Of a stretch of 64,000 nt of DNA, positions 27,154 to 35,095 are shown piece by piece. The position numbers were made by a program, and so were the translations under genes. The number at the start of each line of letters is the position of its first letter. The first letter of the stretch is position 1. The notes under the pieces were generated by a model, which saw nothing but the letters and a program-made list of their open reading frames with translations, had not been told where the DNA came from and searched no databases. The stretch is from an uncultured Marinobacter sp. (GTDB taxonomy: Bacteria > Pseudomonadota > Gammaproteobacteria > Pseudomonadales > Oleiphilaceae), in assembly GCF_947259545.1 (NCBI RefSeq), contig NZ_CAMYMK010000009.1, positions 310,001 through 374,000 of the forward strand, given 5' to 3'.

Positions 27154-27894
27154 GTGATTAATGCGCAAAGTGAGTCAGGTGTTACCCACCTGGTAATCAG
27201 TCGTGCGAACAAGAAAAATGCCCTGACTCGCGATATGTACCAGGCGTTGGCTGAGGGCGTGAGCGCAGCGGCGGCAGACACCCGTGTGCATGCCATCGTG
27301 ATCAGTGGTGAAGGGGGCGTATTTACCGCCGGCAACGATCTAGACGACTTCCGTGCCCGCGCTACGGATGCCAGCCCGAAGCCCTCGGCTGGCCTGGCCT
27401 TCATTGAAACCCTGATGGCGTGCGACACACCGGTCATTGCAGCAGTGGAAGGGCTGGCCATCGGAATCGGTACCACCTTGTTGTTGCACTGTGACTCCGT
27501 CATTGCCGGTCGTTCCGCGCGTTTCAAGACCGCATTCGTGGATCTGGGTCTGGTACCGGAGGCCGCCTCCACCGTGACCATGCCATTGCACCTGGGGTCA
27601 CGGCGCGCTGCGGATTTGTTGCTTATGGGCGAAACACTGAACGGCGAGGAAGCCCGGGAGTGTGGGCTGGTCAGCCGTGCCGTCGATGACGGGCAGGCGG
27701 TGGAAGAGGCGCTGGCGCAGGCCAGAAAACTCGCAGCCAAACCCCGGGAAGCCCTGAGAGCCAGTAAGCGGCTAATCAAGGCCCCGTGGAAGGATGCGGT
27801 GCGCGAGGCACTCGAACGGGAGCGCACGGTGTTTGCCGAGCGGCTCCGGTCGGAGGATTGTCGGGCCGCTCTGGCACGAATGGATAAGCGCTAG
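27154..27894 (+). CDS. enoyl-CoA hydratase/isomerase family protein
   Basis: This 246-residue crotonase-fold enzyme has the oxyanion-hole segments FTAGNDLDDF and EGLAIGIGTTLLLHCD and the region FVDLGLVPEAAS. In the second catalytic region the usual hydratase Glu is shifted (LGLVPEAAST), as in isomerase or crotonase-like members, so either hydration or double-bond isomerisation is possible. Translation starts at the GTG at 27154, with AGGAG seven bases upstream. It is divergent from the TRAP operon and converges on the CoA ligase gene. Confidence 0.87.
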   Translation: MINAQSESGVTHLVISRANKKNALTRDMYQALAEGVSAAAADTRVHAIVISGEGGVFTAGNDLDDFRARATDASPKPSAGLAFIETLMACDTPVIAAVEGLAIGIGTTLLLHCDSVIAGRSARFKTAFVDLGLVPEAASTVTMPLHLGSRRAADLLLMGETLNGEEARECGLVSRAVDDGQAVEEALAQARKLAAKPREALRASKRLIKAPWKDAVREALERERTVFAERLRSEDCRAALARMDKR

Positions 27895-27914
27895 TATTCC
27901 GACAGGGCCGCTAT

Positions 27915-29501
27915 TCAGGCCCAGTAAGGCGCTCTCAGCTCCCGCTTCAGTACCTTACCAATGGTGGAGCGGGGCAGCTCCGGACGAAACTCAATCGCCG
28001 CCAGGCGTTGGGTCTTGCCCAGTTGTCCATTGGCCCAGTCCAGAATTTCCGTTTCATCCTGCGTGCAGCCGGGCTTGCGCACCACCAGTCCCAGTGGTGT
28101 TTCACCCCATTGCTCGCTGGGAATGCCAATCACTGCGACATCGGCGACGCCAGGGTGGGCATGCAGTACCTTTTCAAGGTCCACTGCATAGATATTGAAG
28201 CCGCCGGAGATGATCATGTCCTTGCGCCGGTCCAGGATGTAGACAAAGCCCTCGTCGTCGATTCGGCCCATATCACCGCTGCGATAGAACACCAGACCCT
28301 CAGGACTGGTCCAGAGCATCTCTTGAGTCTGTTCCTCGCGGTTGACGTAACCCCGCATCATGGAGATGGCGCGACCGACGATTTCCCCGGTTTCGCCCTG
28401 AGGCAACTCGTTGCCATCGTCATCAATCACCCGGACTTCCGCGCCTTCGGTTGGTAGCCCCACCGAGTCCCATTTGTCCGGACGGGCGGCGCAATCCAGG
28501 CTGGTGGAGATGCCGCCTTCCGTCAGTCCATACACCTCGCGAATATTGCCTGGCCAGCGCTCCATGGCTTCCCGGATGACCTTCGCTCCCAGCGGAGCGC
28601 TGGTGCAGAGTTTGAGCTGGAAAGTGGACAGATCGAAGCGATCGAACTCCGGATCGGCGAGGATGCGCTGATACTGAACCGGCACCAGCATGGCGTGGGT
28701 CACACGGTAGCGTTCGGCCAGTTCGAGAAAGCGCCGGGCATCGAACTTTGCCATGAGTACCAGAGTGCCACCGTGGAAAAGGGTGGGCAGCACGGACACC
28801 AGGGTGGTGTTGGAGTAGATCGGAGTGGAGACCAGGTTGATGGCATCGCCGTCCAGCCCGAAGCGGCTCATGCGGACCATCTGACGCTGGCGAAAACGAT
28901 AGTCGTGGAGAATGCCCTTGGGAGTGCCGGTAGTGCCTGAGCTGTAAATGATATTGAATGGATCATCCAGGGTCACCGGCGCCGGGTTGGCCTCGGCGTC
29001 GATATCTCCCAGCCAGGAATCCAGGTCCTGACCGGTCCGCGGGCCACGGCTATCCAGCCCGATGCATTGATCGGGGCCCAGGGTGTCGAACTTATCGGCC
29101 ATCGCTTCAATCAGCCCGAAATTCTTTCTGGAGACAAACAGGAAACGGGCCCCGCAATCCTCCACCATCAATGCCAGGCTGCCAGCGCTGGCCATGCCTG
29201 AGAGCGGCACCATACAGCCACCGGCGACCAATGTGCCCAGGTACAGTGCGACGTATTCGATGCTGTTTTCCGATAACCCCGCCACCGCATCGCCCCGTTC
29301 CAGGCCGGCTGATCTCAGCCGATTGGCAATGCGATTGGCGTGTCTGACCAGCTCCCGCCAGCTGACCTGAGTCTCACCATCAATGAGTGCGATATGGTCC
29401 GGGCGTTCCATCGCCAGTTGCTGAATACGTTGACCGATGGCTTCCATGGTCTCCTCGGAATCCATGGGCGCGTAAACGGGCATGTGCTGCGTTCTTTTCA
29501 T
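27915..29501 (-). CDS. AMP-forming acyl-CoA synthetase
   Basis: This 528-residue adenylate-forming ligase activates a carboxylic acid to its CoA thioester through an acyl-AMP. The AMP-binding signature is IIYSSGTTGTPKG, the A5 motif is REVYGLTEGG, A7 is YRSGDMGRIDDEGF and the C-terminal hinge is DRRKDMIISGGFNIY; the catalytic Lys lies in RSTIGKVLKREL. Acid specificity is not readable. It is divergent from the SDR operon, with two weak operator half-sites between. Confidence 0.92.
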   Translation of the reverse strand: MKRTQHMPVYAPMDSEETMEAIGQRIQQLAMERPDHIALIDGETQVSWRELVRHANRIANRLRSAGLERGDAVAGLSENSIEYVALYLGTLVAGGCMVPLSGMASAGSLALMVEDCGARFLFVSRKNFGLIEAMADKFDTLGPDQCIGLDSRGPRTGQDLDSWLGDIDAEANPAPVTLDDPFNIIYSSGTTGTPKGILHDYRFRQRQMVRMSRFGLDGDAINLVSTPIYSNTTLVSVLPTLFHGGTLVLMAKFDARRFLELAERYRVTHAMLVPVQYQRILADPEFDRFDLSTFQLKLCTSAPLGAKVIREAMERWPGNIREVYGLTEGGISTSLDCAARPDKWDSVGLPTEGAEVRVIDDDGNELPQGETGEIVGRAISMMRGYVNREEQTQEMLWTSPEGLVFYRSGDMGRIDDEGFVYILDRRKDMIISGGFNIYAVDLEKVLHAHPGVADVAVIGIPSEQWGETPLGLVVRKPGCTQDETEILDWANGQLGKTQRLAAIEFRPELPRSTIGKVLKRELRAPYWA

Positions 29502-29526
29502 TTTATCGCCTCTCAGTGTTCTTGTG

Positions 29527-29561
29527 TTTTATCTAGTGAAATTAGCTTTCGAATATATTGA
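29527..29561. promoter_or_regulatory. weak paired operator half-sites
   Basis: TTTTATCTAGTGAAA (29527-29541) matches the right half and TTTCGAATATATTGA (29547-29561) the left half of the window's 15-bp palindrome, 20 bases apart. They lie between the divergent ligase and SDR genes. Each alone is a poor match, so this is tentative. Confidence 0.25.
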
Positions 29562-29641
29562 CTCAAAACCGGTTGGCGTGACAAATTACGGTCAAGGTGA
29601 AATTTATGACGACGCAACAAACCACAATAAGGAGCATCGGC

Positions 29642-30436
29642 ATGGAGCGTTTCGACAATCGGATAGCCATAGTCACCGGGGCGGGCAGCGGTATCGGCAG
29701 GGCCACCGCCGTCAGGCTGGCCCGCGAAGGGGCAAAGGTGATGATGGTGGATCGCTCCGAAGCCGGTCTGCTGGATACCGAGGGGCTGATGCCTGAGGGC
29801 GCTGAGGCCCTGCGCCGTATCGGTGATGTGGCGGATGAAGACCAGGTCAGGTCGCTGGTTGAGGAGACCATTTCCGCCTTCGGCCGGATTGATGTGCTGT
29901 GCAATGTGGCCGGTATTGCCAGTACCGGCAGTGGCCACCCGGACATCACCGGCAATGACCGGGAGGAGTGGGAGAAAGTCCTGTCGGTAAATCTGATCGG
30001 CACCATGCTGTTTATCAAGCATGTGGCGCCACACATGCAGGCCCGCAAGCTGGGCTCAATCGTCAATACTGCCTCCGTGGCGGGTATCCGCTCCGGTGCC
30101 GGCGGCAATGCCTACAGCGCGTCCAAGGCCGGGGTTATCAATCTCACCATGACGGCTGCCTGTGACCTGGGAACAGACAATGTTCGAGTGAATGCCGTGT
30201 GTCCGGGGTTGGTGGAAACCGGGATGACCCAGGCCGTGTTCGACTACGCCCGTGCCAACGAGAAGGCCCACAAACTGGGGTCCCGTTGCGAACTGCGCCG
30301 CTACGGTGCACCGGAAGAAATCGCCGCGGCCATTCTGTTCCTGGCCAGTGATGACGCCAGCTACATTACCGGTCAGGCCCTGCCCGTGGATGGTGGCAAC
30401 ACCGCTTCGCTTAACCTGCCGGGGATGAAAGTGTAA
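29642..30436 (+). CDS. SDR family oxidoreductase
   Basis: This 264-residue classical short-chain dehydrogenase has the NAD(P) motif TGAGSGIG (near residue 12), the NNAG-like motif CNVAG, catalytic Ser in NTASVAG and YSASK. The VDR after the second strand suggests NAD preference through an acidic residue. The ATG at 29642 has AAGGAG eight bases upstream and fits the family start; an upstream ATG would add 15 unlikely residues. Its stop overlaps the thioesterase start by one base (TAATG). It likely oxidises a hydroxyacyl intermediate in this operon. Confidence 0.9.
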   Translation: MERFDNRIAIVTGAGSGIGRATAVRLAREGAKVMMVDRSEAGLLDTEGLMPEGAEALRRIGDVADEDQVRSLVEETISAFGRIDVLCNVAGIASTGSGHPDITGNDREEWEKVLSVNLIGTMLFIKHVAPHMQARKLGSIVNTASVAGIRSGAGGNAYSASKAGVINLTMTAACDLGTDNVRVNAVCPGLVETGMTQAVFDYARANEKAHKLGSRCELRRYGAPEEIAAAILFLASDDASYITGQALPVDGGNTASLNLPGMKV

Positions 30437-30876
30437 TGAATGACGAGAGTTTGCATATTCGTGGCGGCCAGGACCTGCCCGGGTTCCACAATCTGCTGGG
30501 GTATCGCCAGGTGTCCTGGGAGGAGAACGAGGCGGTGATTGAGCTGGAACTGCAGCCCCGTCACCTGAACCTGGGTGGCGTGGTCCACGGCGGCGTGCTG
30601 ACCTCACTGCTGGACATTGTCCTGGCCGAGGCTGGCACCTTCTGCCCCTACCCCGGTCGGATGCGTAAGGCCATCACCCTGTCGCTGACCACGACATTCA
30701 CCGGCCAGTGTTCCGGTGGGACGATTCGGGTGACCGGGCGCAAACGCGCAGGCGGCACCCGGATTTTTAACAGTACCGGAGAAGTCCACGACGACAAGGG
30801 CAACCTCCTGGCTATCGCTGAAGGCACCTTCCGTATCCGCTCCGGAAGTGAAGGTCCAGAAGGCGTCCCGATCTGA
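30436..30876 (+). CDS. PaaI-family hotdog thioesterase
   Basis: This 146-residue single-hotdog protein has the PaaI/4HBT-type signature [23 protein letters not shown], in which the HGG loop and following acidic residue form the active site. Such enzymes release CoA from stalled or dead-end acyl-CoAs. It is translationally coupled to the upstream SDR and lies 73 bases before the dehydrogenase gene. Confidence 0.9.
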   Translation: MNDESLHIRGGQDLPGFHNLLGYRQVSWEENEAVIELELQPRHLNLGGVVHGGVLTSLLDIVLAEAGTFCPYPGRMRKAITLSLTTTFTGQCSGGTIRVTGRKRAGGTRIFNSTGEVHDDKGNLLAIAEGTFRIRSGSEGPEGVPI

Positions 30877-30949
30877 CCCTCCAAACAACAAGAGACACGC
30901 CGGTGTTGTCGCCGCCGGCCAACGACTATCAACCAATGAGGTACTGGAC

Positions 30950-32152
30950 ATGTTTGAACTGTCTGACAAAGCCAAAAAGCTGCAGGCGCAACTTCACGAA
31001 TTCATGGATGCTCATATTTATCCCAATGAGCACAAGTACCATGAGCAGGTAGAGCAGGCGGAGAACCGTTGGGCTCCGGTACCGATCATTGAGGAACTGA
31101 AGGTCAAGGCCAAGTCGGCCGGTCTGTGGAACCTGTTTCTGCCGGAAAGCGAATTCGGCGCCGGTCTGACCAACTACGAATACGCACACTTGTGCGAAGT
31201 CATGGGTCGTTCGGCCATGGCCCCGGAAGTGTTCAACTGCTCCGCTCCTGACACCGGCAACATGGAAACCATTGCCCGCTACGGCAATAAAGAGCAGCAG
31301 GAAAAATGGCTGAAGCCACTGCTCAACGGCGAAATCCGTTCCTGTTTCTCCATGACTGAGCCGGATGTCGCCTCCTCCGACGCCACCAATATCGCCTGTG
31401 AAATCCGCCGCGAAGGCGACGAGTATGTAATCAACGGTCGCAAATGGTGGTCTTCCGGCGCCATGACCACCACGGCCAAGATTGCCATCGTCATGGGCAA
31501 GACCGATCCGGATGCCGAGAAGCACAAGCAGCAGTCGATGATTCTGGTGCCTCTGGACACGCCGGGGGTGAAGATGATCCGCCCGCTGACGGTGTTTGGT
31601 TATGACCACGCGCCGCACGGCCACGCCGAGATTCACTATGACAATGTGCGGGTACCGGTGGACAACATTCTGCTGGGTGAGGGCCGTGGTTTTGAGATCG
31701 CCCAGGGCCGCCTTGGGCCGGGCCGTATCCACCATTGCATGCGCACCATCGGTGTCGCCGAGCGTGCCCTGGAGTTGATGTGTCAGCGTGCCAATGCCCG
31801 CGAGGCCTTTGGCAAGCCTTTGTCCAGTTTCGATTCCATCCGCAAGGACATTGCCCGCAGTCGTATCGAGATCGAGCAGGCGCGGCTGATGACTCTGAAG
31901 GCGGCGCACATGATGGACACCGTCGGCAACAAGGTGGCCCGTCAGGAAATCGCGATGATCAAGGTGATTGCCCCGAGTATGGCGCTGAAGATTATTGATC
32001 GTGCGATTCAGGTTCACGGTGGTGCCGGTGTGTCCCAGGATACTTTCCTGGCGAAGGCCTGGGCCCACGTCCGGACCCTGCGGCTGGCGGACGGTCCTGA
32101 TGAGGTGCACCTGGATTCCGTGGCCAAGATCGAACTTAAGCAATATCGGTAA
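30950..32152 (+). CDS. ACAD10/11-like acyl-CoA dehydrogenase
   Basis: This 400-residue flavoprotein has the acyl-CoA dehydrogenase fold (FAD motif region [14 protein letters not shown]-terminal helical bundle). Its C-terminal half carries [13 protein letters not shown] and LADGPDEVH, which mark the ACAD10/ACAD11 branch rather than ordinary fatty acyl dehydrogenases. In that branch and in the bacterial levulinate (Lva) pathway, the dehydrogenase-fold enzyme acts on 4-phosphorylated acyl-CoAs made by a partner kinase. A kinase of the right type is encoded at 33233. The start ATG at 30950 gives the expected length. Confidence 0.88.
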   Translation: MFELSDKAKKLQAQLHEFMDAHIYPNEHKYHEQVEQAENRWAPVPIIEELKVKAKSAGLWNLFLPESEFGAGLTNYEYAHLCEVMGRSAMAPEVFNCSAPDTGNMETIARYGNKEQQEKWLKPLLNGEIRSCFSMTEPDVASSDATNIACEIRREGDEYVINGRKWWSSGAMTTTAKIAIVMGKTDPDAEKHKQQSMILVPLDTPGVKMIRPLTVFGYDHAPHGHAEIHYDNVRVPVDNILLGEGRGFEIAQGRLGPGRIHHCMRTIGVAERALELMCQRANAREAFGKPLSSFDSIRKDIARSRIEIEQARLMTLKAAHMMDTVGNKVARQEIAMIKVIAPSMALKIIDRAIQVHGGAGVSQDTFLAKAWAHVRTLRLADGPDEVHLDSVAKIELKQYR

Positions 32153-32181
32153 ATATTATAGGCCCGCGTTGTCGGGTGTCT

Positions 32182-32289
32182 GAACGAACGGGGAGGAGCC
32201 TGCCGGGACACGCTGTGAATACGTCCATGTACGCTCGACAAAAACATCCATGTTTTTGACGGTCCCGGCAGGCTCCTCCCCGTTCGTTC
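32182..32289 (-). repeat. inverted-repeat element with conserved core, copy 1
   Basis: Perfect 28-bp arms (32182-32209 and 32262-32289) enclose a 52-base core. On the minus strand the core contains CATGGATG inside a small inner hairpin, then GAGCGTACATGGACGTATT and ACAGCGT. The same core, with different arms, recurs at 60507-60609. It lies between the dehydrogenase and SDR genes and could act as a transcription or RNA-processing structure. Confidence 0.8.
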
Positions 32290-32329
32290 CCATAGCTCCG
32301 AGAAAGATTTTCGAGAATAAGGTGCCAGT

Positions 32330-33097
32330 ATGAACAACCCGCTTTTTGATATGACCGGAAAAATCGCCCTGATTACCGGTTCCACCAAAGGCATCGGCCG
32401 TTCTATCGCCGAAGAGATGGCCCGCCTGGGTGCCAAGGTCGTGATCTCCAGCCGCAAGGCTGACGCCTGTGAGCAGGTCGCCGGAGAGCTGAAAGAGCAG
32501 GGCTGCGAGGCTATCGCCATTCCCTGTCACGTGGGCAAGAAAGAAGACCTGCAGAACCTGGTGGACAAGACCAACGAAGCCTGGGGTTCCATCGACGTAC
32601 TGGTGTGCAATGCCGCGACCAACCCGGTCTACGGCACCACCGCAGAAATGACCGACGACGCCTGGGACAAGATCATGGACACCAACGTCAAAGGCACTTT
32701 CTGGCTGACCAATATGGTGCTGCCGCAGATGGCTGAGAAAGGCGAGGGCGCTGTTGTTCTTCTATCCAGCATCGCCGGTATTCGCGGTAATACCACCATC
32801 GGCACTTACGGTGTGTCCAAGGCCGCCGAAGCGGCCCTGGCCCGCAACCTGGCCGTGGAATGGGGTCCGAAAGGTATCCGTGTGAACAGTATTGCCCCTG
32901 GGCTGATCAAAACCGACTTTGCCAAGGCTCTGTGGGAAGACCCGGTGCGCGTCAAACGCGCCGAGGATAAAACCCCGCTGCGCAGAATTGGCGACCCGGT
33001 TGATATCGCCGGACTGGCGGTATTTCTGTCCACCAAGGCCAGCGCCTACGTCACGGGACAAGTCATCGTCGCCGACGGCGGCGAAACTATTTGCTGA
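32330..33097 (+). CDS. SDR family oxidoreductase
   Basis: This 255-residue classical short-chain dehydrogenase has TGSTKGIG, CNAAT, SSIAG and YGVSK at the expected spacing. The SSRK after the second strand favours NADP. The sequence resembles DHRS4-type carbonyl reductases, which in proteobacteria often accompany acyl-CoA operons. It follows the repeat element and is followed by a long hairpin, so it may be expressed partly on its own. Confidence 0.9.
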   Translation: MNNPLFDMTGKIALITGSTKGIGRSIAEEMARLGAKVVISSRKADACEQVAGELKEQGCEAIAIPCHVGKKEDLQNLVDKTNEAWGSIDVLVCNAATNPVYGTTAEMTDDAWDKIMDTNVKGTFWLTNMVLPQMAEKGEGAVVLLSSIAGIRGNTTIGTYGVSKAAEAALARNLAVEWGPKGIRVNSIAPGLIKTDFAKALWEDPVRVKRAEDKTPLRRIGDPVDIAGLAVFLSTKASAYVTGQVIVADGGETIC

Positions 33098-33119
33098 GGA
33101 TTGCCATCAAGAGTGGGGA

Positions 33120-33176
33120 GGCCGACGGGTGGGGGTGCCTTTATTCCCTGCACAAAGGCACCCCCACCCGCCGGCC
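33120..33176 (+). terminator. long hairpin, possible terminator
   Basis: A 23-bp stem (33120-33142 with 33154-33176, one mismatch) with an 11-base loop follows the SDR stop. There is no T run, so it may be a repeat or an mRNA-stabilising structure instead of a true intrinsic terminator. It does not share the core of the elements at 32182 and 60507. Confidence 0.45.
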
Positions 33177-33232
33177 ACCAAACCTTTGTGTGGGCTGCGA
33201 CCTTTAAAGATTAAAGAAGGCATGAACGAACA

Positions 33233-34297
33233 ATGAGTATGACACCAGAGTTGGTAGACGTGCTGCCAGCCCACCAATTCGATGAAGCGCAACTGCTCGC
33301 CTGGCTTCAGAAAGCCATTGATGGTTTTGGTGCCAGGTTGGACGTGAAACAATTTCAGGGCGGGCAGTCCAATCCCACATTCTTGCTGGATACTGACAGT
33401 GGGCGTTACGTATTACGTAAGAAACCACCCGGAAAAACACTGCCTTCTGCCCATATGGTAGAACGGGAATACAAAGTCATGCGGGCCCTGTCTGAACACA
33501 CTGATGTGCCGGTACCAACTACCCGGGCCCTGTGTGAAGACAATAGCATCATTGGCACACCATTCTATGTCATGGACTTCCTGGAAGGCAGGATCGTGAG
33601 CCACCCGGGACTGCGGGCGCTGGACCGTCAGGAGCGGATGCCTGCACACCTGTCCGCCATTGATACTCTGGCGACGCTGCACTCTGTAGACGTGAATGCG
33701 GTGGGCCTGAGTGATTACGGTCGCCCCGAAGGCTATGTCGCGCGGCAGGTTGCCCGGTGGACGAAACAGTACCTGGCGTCCAAGACCGACGATATGCCCG
33801 TCATGGACAAGCTCATGGAGTGGTTGCCGGCGAATCTACCGTCCACCGATGAGTGTGCCATCGCTCATGGCGACTACCGTTTTGGCAACCTGATGCTGGC
33901 GCCGGACAAGCCCGAGGTTGTCGCGATCCTAGACTGGGAACTGTCAACGCTCGGCCACCCGCTGGCGGATCTGGCGTACTACTGTCTTCCCTATCATTTG
34001 CCTTCGGACATGGAAGGCTCCCGCGGTTTGCTGGGTGAGGACCTGGAGGCCCTGGGCGTTCCCGATGAGCAGGAAACCATTGCCCGCTACTGCAAAAAGA
34101 CCGGCCGTGACGGTATCGCTGACTGGCATGTGTACCTGGCGTTCTCGCTGTTTCGCCTGGCAGCCATTCTTCAGGGCGTTTATGCCCGCGCCCTGCAGGG
34201 CAATGCCGCTAACGCCGACGCGCTGCAAGTGGGTAAGCGTGCGAGTCAGCTGGCGGATGTGGGCTGGAGAATTGCCAGTGAGGGAGACCGGTCATGA
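33233..34297 (+). CDS. ACAD10/11-type aminoglycoside phosphotransferase family kinase
   Basis: This 354-residue kinase-fold protein has the phosphate-binding start GGQSNPTF, an ion-pair Lys in YVLRKKPPG, the catalytic loop HGDYRFGNLML and the metal Asp in AILDWELSTLGHPLADLAYY. The family is fused to the dehydrogenase in human ACAD10/11 and separate in bacteria. There it phosphorylates the 4-hydroxyl of 4-hydroxyacyl-CoAs (LvaA in Pseudomonas). Its stop overlaps surE through ATGA. With the ACAD11-like enzyme upstream, this suggests catabolism of 4-hydroxy acids, an inference from family and context. Confidence 0.88.
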   Translation: MSMTPELVDVLPAHQFDEAQLLAWLQKAIDGFGARLDVKQFQGGQSNPTFLLDTDSGRYVLRKKPPGKTLPSAHMVEREYKVMRALSEHTDVPVPTTRALCEDNSIIGTPFYVMDFLEGRIVSHPGLRALDRQERMPAHLSAIDTLATLHSVDVNAVGLSDYGRPEGYVARQVARWTKQYLASKTDDMPVMDKLMEWLPANLPSTDECAIAHGDYRFGNLMLAPDKPEVVAILDWELSTLGHPLADLAYYCLPYHLPSDMEGSRGLLGEDLEALGVPDEQETIARYCKKTGRDGIADWHVYLAFSLFRLAAILQGVYARALQGNAANADALQVGKRASQLADVGWRIASEGDRS

Positions 34298-35073
34298 GCG
34301 AGACTATTGTCCGTCGAATCCTGATCACCAATGACGATGGCATCAACGCACCGGGCCTGGCGATTCTGGAACGTATTGCCCGCAATCTGGCCGAGGAGGT
34401 CTGGGTGGTGGCGCCGGAGCACGATCGCAGCGGTGCGGGCCAGAGTATTTCCATCCATGACCCGCTGCGGGTGTACGAAAAAGGGGAGAACCGCTACGCC
34501 GTGTCCGGCACTCCGGCGGATTGCGTTTTGTATTCGCTGGCCCAGTGGTTTGGGGAAACCCCGCCGGACCTGGTGCTGTCCGGAGTGAACTGCGGCGCCA
34601 ATATCAGTGACTCGGTGCAGTACTCCGGAACGGTGGGTGCGGTGCTCAGCGCGGAACACATGGGCATACCCGCCATTGCCCTGAGCCAGGCTTTTTTGAG
34701 CCGGGAAGGCATTGACTGGTCGCCGGTGTCGGCATTCGGTGAGCAGATTGTCCGCAAGCTCTGGCAACCCGGTGAGAACCGTGCCTGGAATGTGAACTTT
34801 CCAGCTTGCGATGCCGGTGTGATCCGGCACGCGCAATGGTGCCATCAATCCACCGGTTCCATTCAGCGGCCGCGGCTGCTGGCGGGGCAGGATGCCCGAA
34901 GCCTGCCCTACTGGTGGTTGGGTTTTGATCGCAGTTCCCGCCACATCCTGGCACCGGAGGAAGATGTCACCGTCCTGCGCGAGAAGGCCATTGCCATCAC
35001 ACCATTGCGTCATCGGGCTCTCTTGCCCGGCGATACCGAACGATTTGAGCTGGCCGCCATGGCGGCCCACTGA
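34294..35073 (+). CDS. surE: SurE-type 5'/3'-nucleotidase
   Basis: This 259-residue protein matches the SurE metallophosphatase family: metal ligands in TNDDGINAPG, Ser in RSGAGQSIS and Asn in VNCGANISDSVQYSGTVGA. SurE dephosphorylates nucleoside monophosphates and can cleave short polyphosphate. The usual surE sits beside pcm, nlpD and rpoS; here it is coupled by ATGA to an acyl-CoA-type kinase and followed by a CoA ligase. It may be a second, specialised copy acting on a phosphorylated intermediate; that is not shown by sequence alone. Confidence 0.88.
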   Translation: MSETIVRRILITNDDGINAPGLAILERIARNLAEEVWVVAPEHDRSGAGQSISIHDPLRVYEKGENRYAVSGTPADCVLYSLAQWFGETPPDLVLSGVNCGANISDSVQYSGTVGAVLSAEHMGIPAIALSQAFLSREGIDWSPVSAFGEQIVRKLWQPGENRAWNVNFPACDAGVIRHAQWCHQSTGSIQRPRLLAGQDARSLPYWWLGFDRSSRHILAPEEDVTVLREKAIAITPLRHRALLPGDTERFELAAMAAH

Positions 35074-35095
35074 CTTGTATGAGGGGATCACAACA

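Noticed and set aside
32182..33176. Inverted repeats as transposon ends
   Set aside because: No transposase, no target-site duplication, and each pair closes a short hairpin rather than flanking a gene.
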